NCBI RefSeq assembly: GCF_013410375.1
Contig: NZ_JACCFL010000001.1
Span: forward strand, 3,100,001 to 3,164,000
Direction: 5' to 3'
Source of the DNA: Leifsonia shinshuensis
GTDB lineage: Bacteria > Actinomycetota > Actinomycetes > Actinomycetales > Microbacteriaceae
Length of the DNA: 64,000 nt
Each line of letters starts with the position of its first letter. The first letter of the stretch is position 1. Shown here in pieces: positions 1-8,707 of the stretch. The translations under genes and the position numbers were made by a program. The notes under the pieces were generated by a model that worked only from the letters and a program-made list of their open reading frames with translations, was not told the DNA's origin and searched no databases.

Positions 1-363
1 GAGGCGTTCGCCGCCGCGCTCGCCGAGCTCGTCACGCCGGAGCGCTTCCCCGACCTGGCACCGCTGGTGGCCTCCGGCGGCTACTCGGACGGGGAGGACG
101 AGCAGGACGACTTCGCGTTCGGGCTGGAGCGCATCCTGGACGGGATCGAGCGCTACGTGACCGCCCGCGCCGCGGGCGAGCCCATCGTCGCGTACGAGCC
201 GCGGCCGGAGCCCGTGCCGCACGACAAGGCGGTCCGGGAGGCCGCGAAGGCGCGCCGCGAGGCGGAGAAGGCGCTGCGCGAGGCCCGCAAGCGGGAGCGC
301 GAGGCGATCGCCCGCGCCCGCGAGCGCGCCGCGCGCGACGCGGACCGCGGGGCGCGCCGCTGA
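1..363 (+). CDS. TetR-family regulator, C-terminal part (5' end outside window)
   Basis: Frame 1 is open from the first base to the TGA at 361-363, giving about 120 residues. The first 50 residues are helical and acidic (EAFAAALAELV, then FAFGLERILDGIERYV), which resembles the ligand-binding C-terminal domain of TetR/AcrR repressors. The last 50 residues are a highly charged Arg/Lys/Glu/Ala tail, probably a solvent-exposed helix. The DNA-binding helix-turn-helix would lie upstream, outside the window, so the family call rests on the C-terminal pattern alone. The gene ends at a convergent junction with prmC that carries repeat family A. Confidence 0.6.
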   Translation, partial: EAFAAALAELVTPERFPDLAPLVASGGYSDGEDEQDDFAFGLERILDGIERYVTARAAGEPIVAYEPRPEPVPHDKAVREAAKARREAEKALREARKREREAIARARERAARDADRGARR

Positions 364-372
364 CACTCGTCA

Positions 373-479
373 CGCCCAACAAGCGCACATTCAGCACGAA
401 TCGCGCCGCCCAACGAGCGCACATTCAGCACGAATGTCGCGAATGGCGCCGCCATACCCCACATTCGGCACGAGTCGCG
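373..479. repeat. Repeat family A, copy 1 (ACATTCGnnnCGAATGT-type palindromes)
   Basis: Two 29-base direct repeats (373-401 and 407-435) differ at one base and begin CGCCCAAC. Each contains ACATTCAGCACGAAT. In the second, ACATTC (421-426) pairs with GAATGT (432-437). A third degenerate unit, ACATTCGGCACGAG, starts at 461. The stretch from 431 aligns with 33713-33760 elsewhere in the window. It fills the gap between the convergent TetR and prmC genes. There is no T-run, so it is not a standard intrinsic terminator. Confidence 0.75.
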
Positions 480-485
480 GCGCGG

Positions 486-1361
486 TTATTTCAGCGCGGT
501 GGTCGCCCGGTCCCGGGTGGTGAGGTCGCGGTGGGTGGCGGCCGCGCGCCAGCCGTCGGCGGTCAGGAGGTCGCGGATCTGCGCGCCCTGGAGCTCGCCG
601 TGCTCCAGCACCAGCGTGCCGCCCGGCCGCAGCAGCCGGCGGGCGACGCCGGAGATGACGCGCACGACGTCCAGGCCGTCGGCGCCGCCGTAGAGCGCCG
701 CCGCCGGGTCGAACAGCCGCACCTCCGGGTCGCGCGGAATCGCGTCGTCCGGCACGTACGGCGGGTTGGAGATGACGACGTCCACGGTGCCGTCGAGCTC
801 GGGGAGGGCGTCGGCGAGGTCGCCGAGCACGGCCTGGAGGTTCGCGGCTCCCACCGCCTCGACGTTGCGGCGGGTCCACGCGAACGCCTCCGGCGACTTC
901 TCCACCGCGTAGACGCGCGCGTGCGGGACCTCCGTCGCCATGGCGAGCGCGATCGCCCCGCTGCCCGTGCCGAGGTCGACGCCGACCGGCTCGGCCGACG
1001 GCACCGCCCGGAGCGCGTCGATCGCGAACTGGACCACCTGCTCGGTCTCCGGGCGCGGCACGAAGACGCCGGGGCCGACGGCGAGCTCCAGCGCGCGGAA
1101 CGGCGCCGTGCCGGTGATGTGCTGCAGCGGCTCGCGCGTCGCGCGGCGAGCGGTGAGCTCGCGGACGCGCTCCGCGTCCTCGCCGTCGATCGTCGAATCC
1201 ATCACCACGAGCGCCTGGACGCGGCCGCGGCCGACGCCGAGGACGAACCCGACGAGCAGGTCGGCGTCCACCTCGGGGTCGGGGACCCCCGCCTGGGCGA
1301 GCGCGGCGACCGTCTCCTCGCGGACGGAGCGGACGGTGGCGGGGGCTGCGGTGTCGGACAT
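486..1361 (-). CDS. prmC: Release factor glutamine methyltransferase
   Basis: 291 residues. The enzyme methylates the glutamine of the GGQ motif in release factors RF1/RF2 using S-adenosylmethionine, in the cytoplasm. An N-terminal helical domain (about 1-90) binds the release factor. The Rossmann methyltransferase domain shows [15 protein letters not shown] near residue 125 and the diagnostic NPPY motif ([11 protein letters not shown]) near residue 200. The ATG at 1361 is the natural start for the family. In most bacteria prmC directly follows prfA; here the cysK-cysE pair lies between them on the opposite strand. The gap to cysK is about 60 bases and must hold two divergent promoters. Confidence 0.93.
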   Translation of the reverse strand: MSDTAAPATVRSVREETVAALAQAGVPDPEVDADLLVGFVLGVGRGRVQALVVMDSTIDGEDAERVRELTARRATREPLQHITGTAPFRALELAVGPGVFVPRPETEQVVQFAIDALRAVPSAEPVGVDLGTGSGAIALAMATEVPHARVYAVEKSPEAFAWTRRNVEAVGAANLQAVLGDLADALPELDGTVDVVISNPPYVPDDAIPRDPEVRLFDPAAALYGGADGLDVVRVISGVARRLLRPGGTLVLEHGELQGAQIRDLLTADGWRAAATHRDLTTRDRATTALK

Positions 1362-1423
1362 GGCCCGACGAGCTTACCGTCACAGGCCTTCACCGAGGCT
1401 CCGGGCGGAATAGAGTGAGCACC

Positions 1424-2362
1424 ATGCCCGCGAAGATCTACGAGAACATCACCGAAACCGTCGGACGCACTCCGCTCGTCAAGCTGAACCGGCTCGCCGC
1501 CGACACCGGCGCGACCGTGCTGGCGAAGCTGGAGTTCTTCAACCCCGCCGCCAGCGTCAAGGACCGGATCGGCGTCTCGATCATCGACGCCGCCGAGAAG
1601 GCCGGCGCCCTCCGCCCGGGCGGGATCATCGTGGAGGGCACCAGCGGCAACACCGGCATCGCCCTGGCGATGGTCGGCGCCGCCCGCGGCTACAAGGTCA
1701 TCCTGACCATGCCGGAGACCATGAGCAAGGAGCGGCGCGTGCTCCTGCGCGCGTTCGGCGCCGAGATCGTCCTCACCCCCGGCCCCGAGGGCATGCGCGG
1801 CGCGGTCGAGGCCGCCAAGAAGATCGTCGCCGAGAACGACAACGCCATCTGGGCGCAGCAGTTCGCCAACGAGGCCAACCCCGCCATCCACCGCGCCACC
1901 ACCGCCGAGGAGATCTGGGCGGACACCGACGGCGGCGTCGACATCTTCATCTCCGGCGTCGGCACCGGCGGCACGATCACCGGCGTCGGCCAGGTGCTCA
2001 AGGAGCGCAAGCCCGAGGTGCAGATCATCGCGGTCGAGCCGGCCGACTCCCCCATCCTCAACGGCGGCAAGCCCGGCCCGCACAAGATCCAGGGCATCGG
2101 AGCCAACTTCGTCCCCGAGATCCTCGACACCTCCGTCTACGACGAGGTCATCGACGTGTCGTTCGAGGACTCCATCGAGGTGGCGAAGCGGCTCGCGAGC
2201 GAAGAGGGCATCCTCGCCGGCATCTCCTCCGGAGCGATCGTCTGGGCCGCGCTGCAGGTGGCCGCGCGCCCGGAGAACGCGGGCAAGACCATCGTCGCCG
2301 TCGTCTGCGACACCGGTGAGCGCTACATCTCGACCGCCCTCTGGGCGGACCTGCTGGACTGA
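1424..2362 (+). CDS. cysK: Cysteine synthase A (O-acetylserine sulfhydrylase)
   Basis: 312 residues. This PLP enzyme makes cysteine from O-acetylserine and sulfide. The PLP lysine is in [11 protein letters not shown] (about residue 43), the substrate loop is [12 protein letters not shown], and the phosphate-binding glycine loop is [14 protein letters not shown] 1424 gives the usual N-terminus [19 protein letters not shown]; an in-frame GTG at 1415 with GGCGGA upstream would add three residues and cannot be excluded. cysE follows after four bases, so the two are probably translated from one mRNA and their products can form the cysteine synthase complex. Confidence 0.95.
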   Translation: MPAKIYENITETVGRTPLVKLNRLAADTGATVLAKLEFFNPAASVKDRIGVSIIDAAEKAGALRPGGIIVEGTSGNTGIALAMVGAARGYKVILTMPETMSKERRVLLRAFGAEIVLTPGPEGMRGAVEAAKKIVAENDNAIWAQQFANEANPAIHRATTAEEIWADTDGGVDIFISGVGTGGTITGVGQVLKERKPEVQIIAVEPADSPILNGGKPGPHKIQGIGANFVPEILDTSVYDEVIDVSFEDSIEVAKRLASEEGILAGISSGAIVWAALQVAARPENAGKTIVAVVCDTGERYISTALWADLLD

Positions 2363-2366
2363 CCGC

Positions 2367-2936
2367 GTGGCCCTGTTCCGGGCGCGCGAGGACATCCGCA
2401 ACGCGCGCACGCACGACCCCGCCGCGCGCGGGGGCGCCGAGATCGCGCTCGTCTACTCCGGGCTGCACGCGGTCTGGTCCTACCGCGTCGCGCACCGGCT
2501 ATGGCGCGCCGGGTTCCGGATGCCGGCGCGGATGCTGTCGCAGTTCACGCGCTTCCTGACCGGCATCGAGATCCACCCCGGCGCCCGCATCGGCCGGCGC
2601 TTCTTCATCGACCACGGGATGGGCGTCGTCATCGGCGAGACCACCTGGATCGGCGACGACGTGATGCTCTACCACGGCGTGACCCTCGGCGGACGCGGCA
2701 GCGGCCACGGCAAGCGGCACCCGACCATCCACGACCACGTGACGATCGGCGCGGGCGCCAAGGTGCTCGGCGCGATCGAGATCGGCACGCGGACCGTGAT
2801 CGGCGCGAACGCCGTCGTCGTGCACGACGCCCCGCCGGACTCGGTGCTCACCGGCGTCCCCGCCCGCGCACGCCCGCGCTCCGGCCACGAGCAGATCGCC
2901 GGCGACGAGTGGCTGGACCCCGCCCTCTACATCTGA
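2367..2936 (+). CDS. cysE: Serine O-acetyltransferase
   Basis: 189 residues. It acetylates serine with acetyl-CoA, the committed step of cysteine synthesis, supplying the neighbouring CysK. A short helical N-terminus leads into a left-handed beta-helix of hexapeptide repeats ([21 protein letters not shown] onward) with the catalytic HGVTLGG motif and a second His in DHGMG. It matches the short bacterial form, without the long E. coli N-terminal domain. The chosen GTG at 2367 lies four bases after the cysK stop; reading further upstream would put the start inside cysK. The C-terminus ends in Ile, as expected for docking into the CysK active site. Confidence 0.92.
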   Translation: MALFRAREDIRNARTHDPAARGGAEIALVYSGLHAVWSYRVAHRLWRAGFRMPARMLSQFTRFLTGIEIHPGARIGRRFFIDHGMGVVIGETTWIGDDVMLYHGVTLGGRGSGHGKRHPTIHDHVTIGAGAKVLGAIEIGTRTVIGANAVVVHDAPPDSVLTGVPARARPRSGHEQIAGDEWLDPALYI

Positions 2937-2940
2937 CCGC

Positions 2941-3009
2941 AACTGCCGAGTACGCAGATTATCTGCGTACTCGGCAGTTCTCAGCTGAATAATCGCGTAC
3001 TCGGCTGTT
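2941..3009. repeat. Repeat family B, copy 1 (19-bp perfect palindrome plus half unit)
   Basis: Positions 2941-2959 (AACTGCCGAGTACGCAGAT) and 2961-2979 are exact reverse complements separated by a single T. A partial further unit, GCGTACTCGGCTGTT, follows at about 2995. It occupies the whole gap between the convergent cysE and prfA stops. The same GAGTACGCAGATTAT core recurs at 42233 between ligC and the LigD-polymerase gene. In RNA from either strand it would form a near-perfect hairpin and could end both transcripts, though there is no T-run. Confidence 0.85.
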
Positions 3010-4086
3010 TCAGTCTTGGGCCAGGTCGGCCAGGCGGGCCTCTTCGTCGGCGAGGATGTTGGAGTCGATGACGGGGTCGAGGGCGCCGTTCATGACCGAG
3101 TCGAGGTTGTAGGCCTTGTAGCCGGTGCGGTGGTCGGCGATCCGGTTCTCCGGGAAGTTGTACGTGCGGATGCGCTCGGAGCGGTCCATCGTGCGGATCT
3201 GGCCCTTGCGGAACTCGGCCGCCTCGGCGTCCGCCTCCTCCTGCTGCTTCGCGAGCAGGCGAGCCCGGAGCACGCGCATCGCGGCCTCGCGGTTCTGCAG
3301 CTGGCTCTTCTCGTTCTGCATCGACACCACGATGCCGGTCGGCACGTGGGTGATGCGCACGGCCGAGTCCGTCGTGTTGACCGACTGGCCGCCGGGGCCG
3401 GACGACCGGAAGACGTCGATCTTGAGGTCGTTGGGGTTGATCTCGACCTCTTCGGGCTCGTCGACCTCCGGGAACACCAGCACGCCAGCGGCGGAGGTGT
3501 GGATGCGGCCCTGCGACTCCGTCGCCGGCACGCGCTGCACGCGGTGCACGCCGCCCTCGTACTTCAGGTGCGCCCAGACGCCCTCGGCCGGGTCGCTCGA
3601 GTTGCCCTTGAACGCCACCTGGACGTCCTTGATGCCGCCGAGGTCGCTGGAGGTCTGCTCGATGATCTCGGCCTTCCAGCGCTTGGAGTCCGCGTAGTGC
3701 AGGTACATGCGCAGGAGGTCGCCTGCGAACAGCGCGGACTCGGCCCCGCCCTCCCCCATCTTGATCTCCATGATGACGTCGCGGCTGTCGTTGGGGTCCC
3801 GCGGGATCAGCAGCCGGCGCAGCTTCTCGCCGGACTCCTCCAGGCTCTGCTCCAGGCCGGGGATCTCCTCGGCGAACGCCTCGTCCTCCGCGGCCAGCTC
3901 GCGCGCGGCCTCCAGGTCGTCCGACAGCTGCTTCCACTGGTTGTACGAGGCGACGATGCGCGACAGCTCGGCGTAGCGGCGGTTCACCTTCTTGGAGCGG
4001 ACCGGGTCGCTGTGCAGCTCCGGGTCGGAGAGCTGCTGCTGGAGGTCGTCGTGCTCGGCGATGAGGCCGCTGACCGACTCGAACAT
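3010..4086 (-). CDS. prfA: Peptide chain release factor 1
   Basis: 358 residues. It decodes UAA and UAG and triggers peptide release at the ribosome. It shows the GGQ catalytic motif ([17 protein letters not shown], about residue 230) and the codon-recognition tripeptide PAT in [10 protein letters not shown], which marks RF1 rather than RF2. Start chosen at ATG 4086 ([13 protein letters not shown]), preceded by AAAGAAG at good spacing; the frame stays open upstream but only through the rho terminator. It lies downstream of rho on the same strand, separated by that terminator hairpin, so some transcription may read through. Confidence 0.96.
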   Translation of the reverse strand: MFESVSGLIAEHDDLQQQLSDPELHSDPVRSKKVNRRYAELSRIVASYNQWKQLSDDLEAARELAAEDEAFAEEIPGLEQSLEESGEKLRRLLIPRDPNDSRDVIMEIKMGEGGAESALFAGDLLRMYLHYADSKRWKAEIIEQTSSDLGGIKDVQVAFKGNSSDPAEGVWAHLKYEGGVHRVQRVPATESQGRIHTSAAGVLVFPEVDEPEEVEINPNDLKIDVFRSSGPGGQSVNTTDSAVRITHVPTGIVVSMQNEKSQLQNREAAMRVLRARLLAKQQEEADAEAAEFRKGQIRTMDRSERIRTYNFPENRIADHRTGYKAYNLDSVMNGALDPVIDSNILADEEARLADLAQD

Positions 4087-4125
4087 GCGTGACTTCTTTC
4101 TGGGTGGCGCCGTCGGGGAACGAGA

Positions 4126-4167
4126 AAGCGCCCGCCGCCGCGCACAGGGCACGGCGGACGGGCGCTT
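4126..4167 (-). terminator. Intrinsic terminator after rho
   Basis: On the minus strand the arm at 4167-4152 pairs with 4140-4126 (AAGCGCCCG paired with CGGGCGCTT, plus a GC-rich upper stem with one bulge). It is followed by TTTCTCG. It begins about 7 bases after the rho stop codon and ends about 40 bases before the prfA start, so it would end or attenuate rho transcripts ahead of prfA. Confidence 0.7.
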
Positions 4168-4173
4168 CGTCAG

Positions 4174-6366
4174 CTAGCGGTGGTCGTTCTCGTGGCCGTG
4201 CGAGTGGGCGTTGCCGTGACCGTTGGCCGGCTGCGGCATCGACTTCTGCACCTGCATGAGGAACTCGACGTTGCTCGAGGTCTCCTTCAGGCGGCCGAGC
4301 ACGATCTCCAGGGCCTGCTGCTGGTCGAGGCCGGCGAGCGCGCGACGCAGCTTCCAGGTGATCTTGACCTCGTCCTGGCCCATCAGCATCTCCTCGCGGC
4401 GGGTGCCGGAGGCGTTGACGTCGACGGCCGGGAAGATGCGCTTGTCGGCCAGCTGGCGCGACAGGCGGAGCTCCATGTTGCCGGTGCCCTTGAACTCCTC
4501 GAAGATCACCTCGTCCATCTTGGAGCCGGTCTCGACCAGCGCCGAGGCGAGGATGGTCAGCGAGCCGCCGTGCTCGATGTTGCGCGCGGCGCCGAAGAAG
4601 CGCTTCGGCGGGTACAGCGCGGAGGCGTCGACACCGCCCGACAGGATGCGGCCGGAGGCCGGGGCCGTCAGGTTGTACGCGCGGCCGAGGCGGGTGATCG
4701 AGTCGAGCAGCACGACCACGTCGTGGCCGAGCTCGACCAGGCGCTTGGCGCGCTCGATCGCGAGCTCCGCGACGGTGGTGTGGTCCTCCGCCGGACGGTC
4801 GAAGGTGGAGGCGATGACCTCGCCCTTCACCGTGCGCTGCATGTCGGTGACCTCTTCGGGACGCTCGTCCACCAGCACGACCATGAGGTGCACCTCGGGG
4901 TTGTTGGTGGTGATCGCGTTGGCGATCTGCTGCATCACGATGGTCTTGCCGGCCTTGGGCGGCGCGACGATGAGGCCGCGCTGGCCCTTGCCGATCGGGG
5001 CGACCAGGTCGATGATCCGCTGGGTGACCTTGGTGGGCTCGGTCTCCAGGCGCAGGCGCTCCTGCGGGTACAGCGGGGTGAGCTTGCCGAACTCGACGCG
5101 GGTCGCGGCCTCCTCGATGGTCTGGCCGTTGATCGAGTCGACCTTCACGAGCGCGTTGTACTTCTGGCGGCTGTTGTTCTCGCCCTCGCGCGGCTGGCGG
5201 ATGGCACCGACCACGGCGTCGCCCTTGCGCAGGTTGTACTTCTTGACCTGGCCGAGCGAGACGTAGACGTCGCTGGCGCCGGGCAGGTAGCCCGTGGTGC
5301 GGACGAACGCGTAGTTGTCCAGCACGTCCAGGATGCCCGCGACGGGGATCAGCACGTCGTCGTCGGCGATCTCGGGCTCGAGGTCGTCGCCGCCGGTGGC
5401 GCCGCGGCGCTTGCGGTTGCGGTCGCGGTAGCGGCCGGCGCGGTCGCCCTCGGCCTGCTGCTGCTGCTGCGGACCGCGGTTCTGCTGCCCGCCCTGCTGG
5501 CCGCCGTCGCCCTGGAGGTCCTTCGGCTGGTTCTGCTGGCCCTGCTGGCCACCCTGGTTCTGGCCGCCCTGCTGGTTCTGGCCCTGGTCGCCGTTCTGGC
5601 CGCCCTTGTTGCGGTTGCGGTTGCGGCGGCTGCGGCCGGACGGCTGCTGCTCGCCCTGCTCGGCGGCGTCGCCCTGCGGCTGCTCGCTCTGAGCGGGAGC
5701 CTCGGCCGACTGCTCGTCGGTCTCCTGCGCCGCGCCGTTCTGCTGGCCGTTCTGGCCACGGCCGCGGCGGCGGCGGCCGCCCTGGCCGTCGCGCTGCGCC
5801 TGCTCGCGGGAGGCGAGCGCGGAGTCGAGCAGTGCGTCGACGTCCGGAATGAGCGACTCGACACCGGTCTCGCCGGTGTTGACGTGGGCGCCCGCGGCCA
5901 CGCTGGACGCGGGGGCGATGCTCGTGCCGTCCGGGCTCGAGGCGCGGCGGGAGCCGCGGCGGCGCGGCTCGGCGGCGACCTGCGCCGTCAGCGGGTCGCG
6001 GCCCAGGAGTGCGTCGCCCGTGCCCAGGAGGTCGTCGCCGGCGATCGGCTCGTCGGCCACGGGCTCGGCGATGAGCGGCTCGATGAGCACCTGGGAGGCC
6101 GCGGTCGCGTGGTCGGCAGGCTGCTCGGTCTCGGCGGGGGCCGTCTCGAGCGAGACGGGCGCCGCCGCTTCCTGCTCGGCAGGAGCGTCGGCGGTCCCGG
6201 CGGCCGCGGCGCGAGCCGTCGCGATCGCCTCGACCAGCTCGCCCTTGCGGAGCCGGGTCGCGCCCTGGAGGCCGAGCTCGGCGGCGAGAGCCTGTAGCTC
6301 CGCCACCTTGAGCGAGGTCAGGTCGCTGGTGTCCACGCCCCCGGCGTGGAGTTCGACATCAGTCAC
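4174..6366 (-). CDS. rho: Transcription termination factor Rho
   Basis: About 730 residues, much longer than the 419 of E. coli Rho. Order: Rho_N/SAP-like domain (about 15-50, DLTSLKVAELQALAAELG), a low-complexity region (about 55-320) rich in Gln, Gly, Asn and Arg, the cold-shock RNA-binding fold (about 340-410), then the hexameric ATPase with Walker A APPKAGKT and Walker B VVVLLDSITR. Long inserts of this kind are known in actinobacterial Rho and confer extra RNA binding. GTG 6366 was chosen because AAGGA lies about 10 bases upstream; the GTG at 6396 has no such site. It follows thrB after a 260-base leader containing a hairpin. Confidence 0.95.
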   Translation of the reverse strand: MTDVELHAGGVDTSDLTSLKVAELQALAAELGLQGATRLRKGELVEAIATARAAAAGTADAPAEQEAAAPVSLETAPAETEQPADHATAASQVLIEPLIAEPVADEPIAGDDLLGTGDALLGRDPLTAQVAAEPRRRGSRRASSPDGTSIAPASSVAAGAHVNTGETGVESLIPDVDALLDSALASREQAQRDGQGGRRRRGRGQNGQQNGAAQETDEQSAEAPAQSEQPQGDAAEQGEQQPSGRSRRNRNRNKGGQNGDQGQNQQGGQNQGGQQGQQNQPKDLQGDGGQQGGQQNRGPQQQQQAEGDRAGRYRDRNRKRRGATGGDDLEPEIADDDVLIPVAGILDVLDNYAFVRTTGYLPGASDVYVSLGQVKKYNLRKGDAVVGAIRQPREGENNSRQKYNALVKVDSINGQTIEEAATRVEFGKLTPLYPQERLRLETEPTKVTQRIIDLVAPIGKGQRGLIVAPPKAGKTIVMQQIANAITTNNPEVHLMVVLVDERPEEVTDMQRTVKGEVIASTFDRPAEDHTTVAELAIERAKRLVELGHDVVVLLDSITRLGRAYNLTAPASGRILSGGVDASALYPPKRFFGAARNIEHGGSLTILASALVETGSKMDEVIFEEFKGTGNMELRLSRQLADKRIFPAVDVNASGTRREEMLMGQDEVKITWKLRRALAGLDQQQALEIVLGRLKETSSNVEFLMQVQKSMPQPANGHGNAHSHGHENDHR

Positions 6367-6475
6367 TGAAGAGGATTCCTTTCCCCCGGCGCGCACTCTG
6401 CGCGCCGCTGTGGAGCACTCGTCACGTGAGCCTGCCTTACCGTGCTGCGTTCGGATCCGCGCTACGGTGCGCTCT

Positions 6476-6500
6476 GGATACCCGGATGCTCCGGATATCC
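6476..6500 (-). promoter_or_regulatory. Hairpin in the rho 5' leader
   Basis: On the minus strand GGATATCCGGA (6500-6490) and TCCGGGTATCC (6486-6476) form an 11-bp stem with one G-U wobble and a three-base loop. It sits about 110 bases upstream of the rho start, in the longest non-coding stretch of the window (6367-6626). No T-run follows. Rho is autoregulated in other bacteria through its leader, so a regulatory role is possible but is inference. Confidence 0.4.
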
Positions 6501-6626
6501 GAAAAGCGCAGGCAGGAGTGACGGCATGATTGCTAAGAGATCACCCGGAAGCTGGATTCGCTCGTGACGCGGGTTCTTCACGGGTGCACTCGGTAGTTTA
6601 CCACCTCGGAACGTGCGCTTCTGACG

Positions 6627-7589
6627 CTAGGCCGCCGGTGTGTCCACGTCGTCGGCGGCCACCGCGGTGACCGTCGCGCCCTTGAAATCGACCGCGAGCA
6701 TGAGCGGCTGCCAGGCCGTCTGCGCCTCGCGCGCGACGAGCTCCGCCGCGGCGAGCCGCTGGCTCGGGTCGCTGCAGAGCACCAGGATCGAGGGCCCGGC
6801 GCCGGAGACGACCGCCGCGAAGCCGTTGGACCGCAGCAGCGTGATCAGCCGGTCGGTCTCGGGCATCGCCGAGGCGCGGTAGCTCTGGTGGAGCTTGTCC
6901 TCGGTGGCGGCGTGCAGCAGCTCGGGGCTCTGGATGAGCGCGGCGACCAGCAGGGCCGAGCGGGAGACGTTGAACACGGCGTCCTCGTGCGGGACCGACT
7001 GCGGCTGGAGGCTGCGCGCGAGCGCCGTCGACATGACGTGCTCCGGCACGAGCACCAGCGGGGAGACCCCGCGGTGCACGATCAGCTTCTTGAACCGCGG
7101 GCCCTCCGGGGTGACCCAGGCGATCGTCAGTCCGCCGAAGAGGGCGGGCGCGACGTTGTCGGGGTGGCCCTCCATGTCGTTCGCGAGCGCGAGCAATGCC
7201 TGGGCGTCGAACTCGGCGACGCCCTCCAGCAGACCCTTCGCGGCCATGATGCCGGACACGATCGCGGCGCCGGAGGACCCGAGGCCGCGGCCGTGCGGGA
7301 TGTTGTTGCGCGCGACGAGGTCCAGCCCGGGCAGGGCGACGCCGACCGACTCGAAGGTGTGGGCGATCGCCCGCACGACGAGGTTGCTCTCGTCGGTGGG
7401 GACCTCCCCCGCGCCGACGCCGACGACCTCGACGGTCGCGCCCGGCTCGTCGCGGACGGAGACCCGCAGCTCGTCGTACAGCGCGAGCGAGAGCCCGAGC
7501 GTGTCGAAGCCGGGACCGAGGTTGGCGCTCGTCGCCGGGACCTTCACCGCGACCGCGCGCCCGCGCAGGTCGGCGGTGCGCAAGGTCAC
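6627..7589 (-). CDS. thrB: Homoserine kinase
   Basis: 320 residues. It phosphorylates homoserine with ATP, the penultimate step of threonine synthesis. It is a GHMP kinase: KVPATSANLGPGFDTLGLSL at the N-terminus, the ATP-binding loop PHGRGLGSSGAAIVSG near residue 100, and the C-terminal VSGAGPSILVL motif. The GTG start at 7589 overlaps the thrC TGA as GTGA, so it is probably translated by coupling. It is the last gene of the argS-lysA-hom-thrC-thrB block, with rho next on the same strand. Confidence 0.95.
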   Translation of the reverse strand: MTLRTADLRGRAVAVKVPATSANLGPGFDTLGLSLALYDELRVSVRDEPGATVEVVGVGAGEVPTDESNLVVRAIAHTFESVGVALPGLDLVARNNIPHGRGLGSSGAAIVSGIMAAKGLLEGVAEFDAQALLALANDMEGHPDNVAPALFGGLTIAWVTPEGPRFKKLIVHRGVSPLVLVPEHVMSTALARSLQPQSVPHEDAVFNVSRSALLVAALIQSPELLHAATEDKLHQSYRASAMPETDRLITLLRSNGFAAVVSGAGPSILVLCSDPSQRLAAAELVAREAQTAWQPLMLAVDFKGATVTAVAADDVDTPAA

Positions 7590-8707
7590 GCCGACGCTCC
7601 CGAGGTGGCGACGAGGCCGAGGACGTCCGCGATCGCGCGGGTGTCCACCGGGACGCTCGTCGGCTGCACGTCGGAGCCGTCGGCCGTGCGGAGGGCCCAC
7701 TGCGGGTCCTTCAGGCCGTGGCCGGTGACGGTGAGCACGACGGTGGCGCCGGCGGGGATGACGCCGGCGGCGGAGCGCTCCAGGAGGCCGGCGACGCTGA
7801 TCGCGCTCGCGGGCTCGACGAAGATGCCCACCTCGGCCGAGAGGATGCGGTGCGCCTCCAGGATGCCGGCGTCGTCGATCGCGCCGAAGTAGCCGTCGCT
7901 GTCGTCGCGCGCGTTGAGCGCGAGCTCCCACGACGCCGGGTTGCCGATGCGGATCGCGGTGGCGATGGTGTCGGGGTCCTTGACCGCGTGGCCGAGCACG
8001 ATGGGCGCGCTGCCCGCGGCCTGGAAGCCGAACATCCGCGGCAGCTTCGTGGCCTCGCCGCGCTGCAGCTCCTCGGTGTAGCCGCGGTGGTAGGCGGTGT
8101 AGTTGCCGGCGTTGCCGACCGGGACGATGTGGAAGTCCGGCGCGTCGCCGAGCACCTCGACGACCTCGAACGCGGCCGTCTTCTGGCCCTCGATGCGGTC
8201 GGGGTTGACCGAGTTGACCAGGTGCACCGGGTAGTTGGTGGCCAGGTCGCGGGCGATGTCGAGACAGTCGTCGAAGTTGCCCTGCACCTGGAGGAGCTGC
8301 GCGTTGTGCGCGATCGCCTGGCTGAGCTTGCCCATCGCGATCTTGCCCTCCGGCACCAGGACGACGGCCTGGATGCCGGCGTGCGTGGCGTACGCCGCAG
8401 CGGACGCCGAGGTGTTGCCGGTCGAGGCGCAGATGACGGCCTTCGCGCCGTGCTCGACGGCCTTGGAGATCGCCATCGTCATGCCGCGGTCCTTGAACGA
8501 CCCGGTCGGGTTCATGCCCTCGAACTTGACGAAGACGTTCGCGCCGGTGCGCGCGGACAGCGCGGGGGCGGGCAGGAGCGGCGTGCCGCCCTCGCCGAGC
8601 GTCACGATCGGAGTCGCCTCGGAGATGTTCAGGCGGTCCGCGTACTCGCGGAGCACGCCGCGCCACTGCCGGCTGTACGACTTCGGCCCATTCGACGACT
8701 GGGGCAT
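7586..8707 (-). CDS. thrC: Threonine synthase
   Basis: 373 residues. This PLP enzyme converts O-phosphohomoserine to threonine. The PLP lysine lies in NPTGSFKDRGMT (about residue 70) and the phosphate loop in PVGNAGNYTAYHRG. Length and motifs match the short actinobacterial class. Its ATG at 8707 shares a base with the hom stop (TAATG), and its stop overlaps thrB, so hom, thrC and thrB form a continuously translated unit. Confidence 0.95.
   Translation of the reverse strand: MPQSSNGPKSYSRQWRGVLREYADRLNISEATPIVTLGEGGTPLLPAPALSARTGANVFVKFEGMNPTGSFKDRGMTMAISKAVEHGAKAVICASTGNTSASAAAYATHAGIQAVVLVPEGKIAMGKLSQAIAHNAQLLQVQGNFDDCLDIARDLATNYPVHLVNSVNPDRIEGQKTAAFEVVEVLGDAPDFHIVPVGNAGNYTAYHRGYTEELQRGEATKLPRMFGFQAAGSAPIVLGHAVKDPDTIATAIRIGNPASWELALNARDDSDGYFGAIDDAGILEAHRILSAEVGIFVEPASAISVAGLLERSAAGVIPAGATVVLTVTGHGLKDPQWALRTADGSDVQPTSVPVDTRAIADVLGLVATSGASA

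Noticed and set aside
373..479. CRISPR array suggested by repeated 29-base units
   Set aside because: Only two full units separated by five bases, no spacers, no cas genes; it fits a palindromic repeat family.
1202..2410. Riboswitch or T-box ahead of cysK or in the aspartate-family operon
   Set aside because: The divergent gap before cysK is only about 60 bases and the gaps before argS and lysA show no conserved leader motifs.
2941..3009. Family B as a classical intrinsic terminator
   Set aside because: The stem is strong but no T-run follows on either strand and the same core recurs elsewhere, so a dispersed repeat is the better description.
4087..4152. N-terminal extension of prfA to 4152
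   Set aside because: It would be encoded by the rho terminator hairpin. ATG 4086 has a ribosome-binding site and the family N-terminus.
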